DNA of 52,581 bases from an uncultured Collinsella sp. Its GTDB lineage: Bacteria > Actinomycetota > Coriobacteriia > Coriobacteriales > Coriobacteriaceae. The stretch spans positions 1 through 52,581 of the forward strand of contig CAKUGY010000014.1 in NCBI GenBank assembly GCA_934654835.1. The letters are read 5' to 3'. The notes beneath the pieces were generated by a model that saw only the letters and a program-made list of their open reading frames with translations, had not been told where the DNA came from and did not search any database. This document shows, in pieces, positions 33,673 through 43,700 of the stretch. Every line of letters begins with the position of its first letter. Positions within the stretch are counted from its first letter, which is position 1. A program made the position numbers and the translations under genes.

Positions 33673-34674
33673 ATGAGGAAAGACAAGAACGAGCAAAATG
33701 AAATCGCGAGGCCTGTTGGCAAGCACTTTGCGAAGGTGGATGAGCCAAAGGCGAAGCCTTGCTGCACGGAGTCGGCGGCCCCTGCTTCAAAAGTGCGTAA
33801 ACGCCTATGGGCAGTTGCGGTGCTGCTGTGCGCTGTCGCGATTGTGACGGGTACCTACCTTACCTATACGGCATTTTTGGCGGGCGACTTTCTTAAGTCG
33901 GTCGCCGTCTCGGGCACGTCGCAGGCGCTGTTTGCCTCGGACATGCTTACTGGCTACACGGACGACACGCTGGATGACGGGAAAATTGCCATCCGAACCG
34001 TCATCGCTGACACGAAGGACGACAAATGCTCCTTTACCTTCCGCATCTACAACCATCTTTTGGGAGACAAGAACAAGGTCAACGACAAGGACGTCAACGC
34101 GACGCTGAGCGTAGAGGCGACGGGTACGAGCAATTGGAGCGTCAGCCGCTCGCCCGCGTTGCCGAACGACGGCACGAACAATCTTTCCTTCCCAGCCAAC
34201 AAGGCAACCATGTATACCTATACGGTTACGTTTGCCAAGGTGGACCTCAACAAGGCGTCCTTTACCGTCAAAGCTCAGGTCGGTGCTGATAGTCCCGGCA
34301 CCAACCTTAAATGGCTTGCGGCCAAGATCGCGCCTGCCGAGCGCGCGGAGGTAGCGGTTTCGGGCGTTTCGGGCGAGTGGGTCGACAAGAATTCGGATGA
34401 TACGAATGTCGGCAACTTCGACGCCTACAACTATCGCGTGACCGTCACGGGCACTACGACCAAGGTCAAGCTTACGTGGGGAGACGGGGTCGAGCTCGAT
34501 CCGTTCTTCCCGGCGAACCATAAAAACGGTGATGCCCAGGCGACCGTCAACGGCAACTCGGTCACATACGATGCGTCCCCCGGTTCGGAAATCATCACCT
34601 TTTACCGGAAGGACGATTCGAAGCCGACCAGCTGGGGTGGCATTGGCGTTACGTGTTCGGCCGCAACGAACTGA
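33673..34674 (+). CDS. Membrane-tethered surface protein 3 of the operon
   Basis: 333 residues from the ATG at 33673, which has AAAGGAGG upstream; the frame is open from 33541 but overlaps the preceding gene. A cytoplasmic Lys-rich N-terminus with a CC pair (KPCCTES) is followed by a helix at about 45-66 (AVAVLLCAVAIVTGTYLTYT). The segment FLAGDFLKSVAVSGTSQALF starts an extracellular domain with beta-type sequence (TYTVTFAKVDLNKASFTVKA). GTYLTYTA resembles the end of SipW-type signal sequences, but no SipW-like peptidase is in the window. Third of three similar architectures in a row. Confidence 0.75.
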   Translation: MRKDKNEQNEIARPVGKHFAKVDEPKAKPCCTESAAPASKVRKRLWAVAVLLCAVAIVTGTYLTYTAFLAGDFLKSVAVSGTSQALFASDMLTGYTDDTLDDGKIAIRTVIADTKDDKCSFTFRIYNHLLGDKNKVNDKDVNATLSVEATGTSNWSVSRSPALPNDGTNNLSFPANKATMYTYTVTFAKVDLNKASFTVKAQVGADSPGTNLKWLAAKIAPAERAEVAVSGVSGEWVDKNSDDTNVGNFDAYNYRVTVTGTTTKVKLTWGDGVELDPFFPANHKNGDAQATVNGNSVTYDASPGSEIITFYRKDDSKPTSWGGIGVTCSAATN

Positions 34675-34744
34675 CCGAAACGAGCTGCAAGCATAGATTT
34701 TGAGACCCCGCGCGGGGGCATGAGATAGAACGAGGTAGGACCAG

Positions 34745-37700
34745 ATGAGAACGGCAAAGCGCATAACAACCGCATGCCTGACTGCGATCATGATTTTCCA
34801 AGCGCTCGCGCCCTCTACAGAGGTGTTCGCGCAAGAGCTCGATGCCGTTATGGAAGCATCCGTCTCTGCCGCGCGCGCCGCGGGCAACACGGCACGCTCC
34901 GTACAGGACGCCGTAGCCACTGCGTTGGAAGATGCCGACCAGACTGCATCTGGTGATGCCGCGACGACTCCGGGCACCGATGCGGGTGCTACCGAGGGCG
35001 GCGACGGTTCTACCAACGCTGGCGAGTCGCAGGATTCCACGACCGACGGAACCACTAGTGGCGACGCCTCAACGGAGGGCGATTCGTCCCAAGAGGATGC
35101 GACTACCGATGACGGCGCTGCCGACGAGGAGCAAGCGGATGACGAGGACGCGGATGCCGCCGCGCAGGCGAATGTCACGTATAAGTACAACACGGTTGTC
35201 GATCTGAAGACTGCCATCGGCGACTCCAAGGTTACTGCCGAAGGCGATAGGGTAACTAAGGTCACCATTGAGACCAGCGAGGATCTCATTAAGCTTTCCA
35301 ACGCCAATCCCGCCATTTACCAGGATGCAGCCATCACAAAGGGCTCCGGAACGGGAACGGGCGAGTTTAACCTCTGCTCGCCAGTTGACAACCTTTACTT
35401 CTTGGGCCTTGGTGCTCAGAACACGCCTTTTAAGGGGAGCTTCGGCTTGGGGGCTACCCCAGTCGTTTTAAATAGGCCCCTGTTCAATAGTGTTGAGCTG
35501 TCCGCGGATGTGACACTTAAACTCACCTGGAAGGGCACGACGAGCGATCCCATTGTAGCGACGACGATCGCTGGCAATAGTCATAAGTTGACCGTTGAAC
35601 TTACTGTTGCCCCTGTTACCGATAAAACGGCTGCGGTCACCTTGACTTCACCGCTTTTGGGTTCTGTCTCTGGTGCACTTGTGCTCGATGCGAGCTGCGC
35701 GGCGAAAGGCGACGCAGCTCCTGCCGTCAACATCAAATCCGAAACCGACAATGTTGGCCTGCTCGCAAATACCCTTGCAGACGCTGCATCTCTTTCCATT
35801 GAGAATCTGACGCTTCCGAACGCCTACAACGGAACCCCGACCATCCAGACGACCAAGATTGGCGCATGCGCCGGTGGCCTCATCGGTGTCTGCGGCAACG
35901 GCGCGACTGTATCCATTAACGGCAATGTTGTTCTTTCTGCCTTTAGCGTTATCGGTAAGGCTGCCAGTGGCGGTCTTATCGGTAAGGCTATCAACCTCGC
36001 GCTCAACATCGCTGATGGCGTAACAATTAAACCGGCGCTCAACGTCGGCGATGCAAGCAGTGTCTGTTCCGGTGGTGTTATCGGCGATGTGAGCTTTGCT
36101 CAAGGGTTTACCGTTGAGCCTAATATGTTCGACCTGCGCGATGGCGTGACGCTTGGCGCAACGCAGCGCGCTGGTGCCCTCTTTGGCATGGCAGATATTT
36201 CTAATGGCGACATCGCGGTGCAGGGCGGAACGTATAAGAGCAAGCTCACATCAGGAAGTGGCGGCGGCAGCTACGGCGGCCTTGTGGGCAAAGTGTTCGC
36301 GACGAAAAAGGGCGACGATGACGCTCTGCGCGCCTTTGTGGTCCAAAAGGATCCAAATCAAAAAGACACAGATAAGAATAGGTGCACAATCGAGTTTAAC
36401 CTTGCGAGCGGGCTGTCCGATGCAGGCGGTGTTGTCGGCTATGTTGGCTATGTTGGCGATAGTGCGCTTTCCGGGTCGCAGCCTGTCGCCGTTGTGCTCG
36501 ACGGCGTGACGGTTGCGTGCAAGGGAGACGCCTCGGCGCGAACGGATACCGGTAAGCTCGGTGGAGCCGTGGGCGTTGTCGACACGCGCAGCGTACTTGA
36601 CGTGCGCGATTTCACGCTCACGAGCGACAATCCTATCGGCAAAGCGCAAAGCAACCGTGCCGCGGGCATTGCGGGCTCTGCATGGAATGCCGTGATTAAG
36701 TTCAGCGGCGTCACGGATCTGTCGGGCGCAAGCTTTGCCGAAAACAGTACGACGGGCCAGCTTGTCTACGAGAACAACAATGCGCTGATCTTTGCTGCTG
36801 GCGACGGCTCTAATGGCAAATTGACCGATGAAGGCGCTACGGGCTGGACCTTCAAGCGCAGCAAAACCGCCACAAAAACGGACGACATTGCGACCTACGG
36901 CGAGGTTATTCGTCTGGGCGAGGGCTTGGGCAAAAGCTTTATTACACTCGATCCGAACACACATGTCTTAACCTTGCCGACACCGTTGGAATCAGCCAAT
37001 GGCGCTTACGCCCTAACCTCAGCTGAGGATTTCGCCAAACTTGCGATTACTTGGCAAACCAACGGCTACTACTCGATGGTTGCCGGAGTTTCTGATAACA
37101 ACCTGAACGGTCTGCAGTCCTCGACCATTACGGTGAACGGCGAAATTAATCTCGCCGGAACGGGTCTGACGGGCTTCACGCAGGATCGTGCAAACGACTC
37201 GCAAGTTTTCTCGGGTACGCTGAACGGCAGCGGCACAATTAAACTCGCTGTTGGCGAGCTGTACGGCAAGCGCGGAGAGGCTGCGCTTGCTGAAAGCGAC
37301 GCAAGCAACGGCAACGGCAAAATCTACCGCCACGGCCGTCTGGGCCTGTTTGCCGCCGTCAACGGCGCAACCATCTCCAACGTCACCATCGCCGGCTCCA
37401 TGAAGTTCGACAATCAGTCGAATGTCGATGCCGGTGCACTAGCAGGCGTAAAAGTTGGCGGCGACACGTCGCTAACCGCCACGACATTTAGCGCTGGGAT
37501 CGAATATGAAAGCACCAATAAAGACAACTATGTACATGTTGGCAGCGTATTCGGCAGCATGTCGGGCGCGGGTTCGCTAACGATTGGAAGTCGCGAGGCC
37601 TCTTCGGTCATAAATGCGAATATTGTTTCGGAAACGCAGGAGAGCGGAGTGACCTGTGTCGGCGGAGCCGTTGGTTACGTTTCTAGCGATTGCATCCCTT

Positions 37701-40700
37701 CGACCGCCGGAAAGACCGTTGACGTTGGCGGTCTAACCATCTCAGGGTCGATCGCCATAAGTAATGGGTCGGCAAAAACATATGCAGGTGGCTTTATCGG
37801 CCAAATCGCACAAGGCGGAGTCAATGGAAATACGGGTGCCCTGATATCGGTGAAGCAGGTCGAAATCACCAAACTCGATTTCGATGGCTTCACTCTCGCG
37901 ACAGCTGGTTCAAAGACTGCCAGCTCTGGCGGTTTTCTAGGATACAGCTGGGCTGGCACCGAAGTGACGCTCGGTAATTCGGTTAACGCGAGCGGAAAAA
38001 GCTATGCAATTTCAACAAGTGGTTCAAGCGTAAAATCGACTTCTGCTACAGAGCTGGGCGGCCTCGTATATGCCGCCAGCGGCCATTGGATTATCAACGA
38101 CTACGCTATCGATTTGGGCGGCGCTTCCCTCATCGCTAATAGTGCTACTACGCTCGGTGTCCTTATCGCTCGCGGCAGCACATCTGTTTCGGGCAAAGGC
38201 TTTGGCGCAGAGACTGCCTACAGCGGCTTATATCTGGAAGATAAAGCCTGGTGGGGTACCGCTTATGCTGTAGATGGCGTATCTATAACCGCCCCGAATG
38301 TAAAGACATACGATGAATGGCTTGCAAACGGTGTTAAACCCAATAGCAAGCTGATCGACAACGGCTGCAACGCGGTTGTCTCGCTCCATACCCAGACCGA
38401 TAAGCTGGACATGAGCGGTGATCCCGCCAATGATAATAGCTATCGAAACCGTATTTCCCCTGATAAGTTACCTAAAACAAATGGCTCTGTTCGCTACTAC
38501 TACAATCTGGACAGAGCGTTGGACGTTGTAACGAGTCCCGAATATGATAAAGCCGCCGCGATGAACACGCCCGAGCACCTTGTTTTGTGGGCGGCGAGGC
38601 AGTACGCTCCGAGCGCGACGTACGACTTTCTAACTGGTACCAAAAAATTAATCTTTACAAATAATAAGATTGGGTTAGACCAGCAGATTACTATCGATTT
38701 GACGGGCTATAGTTACTATCCCTCAAACCCAAATATCTATACTACGGTAACTATCCAAAACGTAAACATCGTTTTTTGCTACTCGCAGATAAAGGCCGAG
38801 CAGCAGGACAACAAAAGCAACGATTTGGCAACTCAGCACGAGAACATGCATTGTGGCCTCATTCGCACGCTTGGCAATAAGAACCTAACAGTCGAAAAAG
38901 TTGTTCTTTCTGGAACGGTTGGACGCGCTGTCAACGATGCCGAGGGAACAACCAACCCTAAGGACCCTAAGAGCGTATCGGGTGCGCTGGTGCTTCGTTG
39001 CGCTTATGGTGCGTCTGGCACCAACATGTCGACTATCAAAATCAACTATCTTACTCTTGATGGACTGCAGGTGGATGGGGCGAAAGACGGACAATATGCT
39101 CCGTTGCTGATTAACGCCATCACAAGGTATGTCAATTTGGACGTGAAAAATGTAACGACGTCCAATTATGCAGACACTTCTGGCGTCAATAAAATTGCGG
39201 CTTCAAGTCTGTTTGGTCGCTTGGGCTATGACAAGAGTTCCAATCAGGTCACGGCAAAGTTTGAGCAAATACGCCTGCCTAGTTTGGCGAACAATTCTAT
39301 CTTCACCCGCGCAAGCCTGCTGGAGAGCTTTGGCTATGCAAACACGGGCACGGGATCTGCGGACTATACCTTTACTAAAGCCGATGCCGATGCCGATGCC
39401 GGTATGGTGACGTACGGAAGCGAAATCGATGCCAAGGATAAGGAGTACTCCGGCAAGCAGCTTTGGTATTACGACGAAGCGACGTATGGCACCGATAACG
39501 GCTTGGTGACGGTTGGGGATAAGACGGCGAACGTTGGCACTCCCCAGTTCGGCGACTATCTCCCTTATGTGTATAAGGGAAAGGCCACCGAGGACGGTAT
39601 GCAGTACCACGAAATTAAAGTCAACCAGCGCATTCCTAATCTGATGACGGGATGCGGTACGTATGGCGATCCGTATACCGTCAAGGATGCGACGGAGATG
39701 AACGCCATCGCCAACTACATCAACAACAGCGTGGCGTTGGATGGCTGGGAAGTCACTATTGCCGCCGATCAGTCCGAGCTTTGCGTGCGACGGAGAGACA
39801 AGACAAATACCGAAAACGAGATCGTGTACGTCTATAAGCAGGCGAACGGTGCTGATAAAAAATGGGAGAAGAAGACCGGCGATGCAACGACTGATCCCTC
39901 GCAGACGCTGAGCGACGAAACCATGCACCGCTATGTGCAGAGTGCGTATTACAGCATTGAGCCTGCCAAGGACAACAAGATAACCATTGACGCGGCTTCG
40001 TTTGGCGGATTTGGCAACAAGGCCAATCCGTTCCGTGGCGTTATCGTTGGTGACCTAGGCAACTCGACTGCAACAATTGAGATTGAAAACAACAAGGGCG
40101 AGCTTCGCGGGCTCATTCCCTATAGCTATGGCAGCGTGGTGCGCAATCTTAATATTCGCTATGTGAATGCGCAAGCGACCATCGCCTATTCTGCTAAGGA
40201 CGCCGACGGCGCTCCGACGGCGTTTTTTGGCGGTGCAATTGGCTGCATCCTTGGTGGCGATAACATTATCGATGGCGTGGTCGTAAATGGGACGACGGCC
40301 GAAGACCCTACAACGGGATTTACCGTCACGGGCAGTGGTGACAAGTCACATCTTGTCCCCATCGGCGGTTACGTTGGTGCTATTGCTGGCGGCGGCGTGA
40401 TTTTCCGCAATACGGGCGATTCATGGCGTGGCGGCACAAAGGAAAAGTTCAAGCCCGTTGCGGAAGGCGGCGGCAACTTCCAGCTGTACGACAATCCCTA
40501 CGTTGGTCGCGTGATCGATGGTTATGCGTTCAGCGAGGGCCGCGCCGTTGATAGCGGTGACGCTAACTACAAGATTAATATGCTTGAGAAGAAAGGTATG
40601 CCCTGCGTTACCGCTACGGCGGCAAGTGGCAGCACGGTCGCTCGGGTTACGCCGACAAGTGCGCAGGGGCTGCTGGTGCTTTCGGCCATCATTAATTCGG

Positions 40701-43700
40701 GTGCTGCATCGGGTGGCGTTTCGTTGGCTTACGAGGCGGGTGCGTACGATACGAATGCCTCCTATAAGTTCGGCAACGCGCGATACGGTAAGGTTCGCAA
40801 CGCCGCGTATGAGCATGTGGGAAACCCTGCCTCTGCTGGCGATGACTTTAAGCGGTCAATTGCCGATGACCAAACGGCCCCTGGTTTCACAGCCGATGGT
40901 CTGAATTTGCCATACCTGGTTAATAGCTATGCCGATGCTGCGACGGGATCGCTCTGCACATCGTTGGGCGTTGAGCTGCAACTGGCATCGAACGTAACGT
41001 ACGATATGACCAGCTATGGGAGGGGCTTTACGGGTCTCTCGGGACGCTATGTCTCAAATGCATGCGCATCCAGCAAGGGCGCCGACCGCGATCGCATCGT
41101 GCCGCTCGTTGCATGCATCAACGGCAACGGCGCAACGATTAAGGTCGGTAGCAAAAAAGACAATACGGTATATGGGGTCACGGAGTATAAAGACGACGAT
41201 TATAAGGTCGCCGGCGTTGGTGCCCTGTTTAGTACGGTTTCGTTTACTTCGAAGAACGTTTCGGACAGCAACGGCGATGGTATGGTCAAGGACCTGAACT
41301 TCGCGGACTGCGACGTTGAATTAACTATCAAAGATACGAATGGCGCGATTGTCGACGGTCAGGCTGGCAACGAGGTCGGCGTTGGCCTGTTGGCGGGCGT
41401 GGCGGCAAACAATGACGGCAGCGTTTCTGGCGAATACCGCAAGGTGACCATGGATGGCTGTAAGGTTGCCGGTGCCAAAAACGTCGGTGGACTGTTGGGC
41501 AGCTCCGGATATTGCAGTAGAGCTAAGGCGACCACCTCGACGTCGGAGATAATCGAGAAGAGCGGGGTGGCATCTCCGGTCAAACTGTACGATTGCTCTT
41601 ATACCGGTATGGAAGTTATCGGTGGGTGCAATGTTGGTGGATATGTTGGAAAAGTTGGCGAAAGTTCGTCTTGCGGTGTTTGGAAGACGGAAGCAGATCA
41701 AAAGGCGATCGCTTCTAAATCTAGTGTAAAAGCGACGGGTCCGGGCGATACGGGCGTTTGCGTCGGTGGTGTGTTCGGATGGACCCAGTGCAGCATATCG
41801 GTTAATACGAAGTTGGGAACGAACACGGTTGAAACGACCGGCGTGGCGAAAATCTCTAACGTTACCGTTGAATCCCCCATTTCGAACTTAGGGAAGCTGC
41901 CGGGTGCCGGTGGTTTTATTGGCAGAGCTGATTACGGTAAAAACTCGATATATAACCTATCGATAGCCTCAACCGAAGGCGAGCGCTTTATCGGCAGCAA
42001 TGCCGACGGTAGCAACGGTCTCAATAACATTGGCGGCTGCATTGGTTTCATAATTAGTAAAAACAGCTCCTATTGGTTCGACAACTGTACCTTCAGCGGG
42101 CTGCATATCGCAGCCAAGGGCAAGTGGACGGGCGGCCTGGTAGGTAACTTTACAAGTGATTTTGATATTTCTTGCAACGCTATTGCGGTCGATGGCCTTT
42201 CTTTTGATAGCCAGTGCGCCGGTGGCTTGTTCGGTTTGGTGGATAGAGCCATCAATGTGAACGTTACAAATTCCAAGATTGCTTCCAGTGCATTCTCGCA
42301 GGCCTCTTCCGGTTGCATCTCGGGAGAGAGTAGGGGCAAGTACCATCTTGCCAACGTGCTGCTTGATGGTAATACGTTCAAAAATAAGGACCAGCAAGGC
42401 ATTCTGGTTGGCAGTGTCGATGCGAGCAAGCTGGATGGCTACGAGCTATGTGCCGCCGGTTTGTCTGTAAAGCTCGCTGAGGGTCAAACGAACGCGGCAA
42501 CGCCTGCGTTGATCCGTGCAAGCGACAGTAGCAAGATCGGCGAAGTCAATAATAAGTCGTATGTCGCGTTTGGTGACTACAATGACATGCTTACGGTGCC
42601 GGACAAGGCGCTGTACAACGCCGATGCGGCTGACAGCACGACGGCCGCCGTTGCTCCATATGTGACTACGAGCCCAGTCCCGGAGAACGCTCTTTCGGTC
42701 AAGACCGCCACTGATGAAACCGGGCAGACGCGCTATCTCTTTGGCGACGGCGTCAACGTTTCTGGCACATCGACTATTAAGACCGATGCGGAGAAAGGCG
42801 GTAGCAAACACTACGTCTACACCAACTTCGATGGAGACAATCACTGGAACTACTCGCCTTCCAGCGCCGGCGAGTTCAATGCAAACAATGATACGGATGC
42901 TACAAAGACGGATGCCAACCCCAGCGTTCTTGTTCTGTCGGGCAATGACTCGGATACTGTTAAGGATTATCTCAACATTGTTACCAACGGTGGCTATTCG
43001 GATGCGCTGCGCCTGAATGCGGACGGATCGCACGTTTCGGCAACGGTCGACGTGTTCCAGCTCGAGAACGGTGTCTTTGTAAAGCAATCCGATGTGACCG
43101 ACAAGGCGCTCGACATTAAGGGCAGCGGCTCATTTTTGTCGATCAGCGCAAACACTAACTGGGATAACGGCAAGGGTCGCTTTAACCTGCTCACCGTCAC
43201 CTTTACCGAGGCTGGCCAGAGCTACAGGGTTATGGTGCCCATCATCGTCAAGCGCGTGCTCGAGATCAACTTTACGGCAACGTATTCCGAGGGCTCGAAC
43301 TTCAGCAGCGGCGACTACAGCACCAAGTACGACAAGCACGTGCTCATTAGCAGCGGCGAGACCATGACGGGCTATCTTACCTGGACGTACAACAAGGCGT
43401 ATGCCCAGGAGACGGAGTATGGCTGGAATACGCACCTGGCGAGCGGCGGCGACATGAAGCCGCTTAACAAACGCATTGAGTTCGGTGGAGCAAAGGGAGC
43501 GTTGCCCGCGGGCACGCAACTGACGCTCGTGGACACGGCGCACAATAATAAGGAATATCACTATACGGTGCCCGAGGGCGGATTCTGCACATCGGTTGCG
43601 CTGACGGACTTTGAGGACTCAACCGGAAGTCACTATACGGAGCAGTGGCTCAGCGAGACCATGGGCGCGACGGCGGCAGAAGCGGATGGCGGCGCATGGG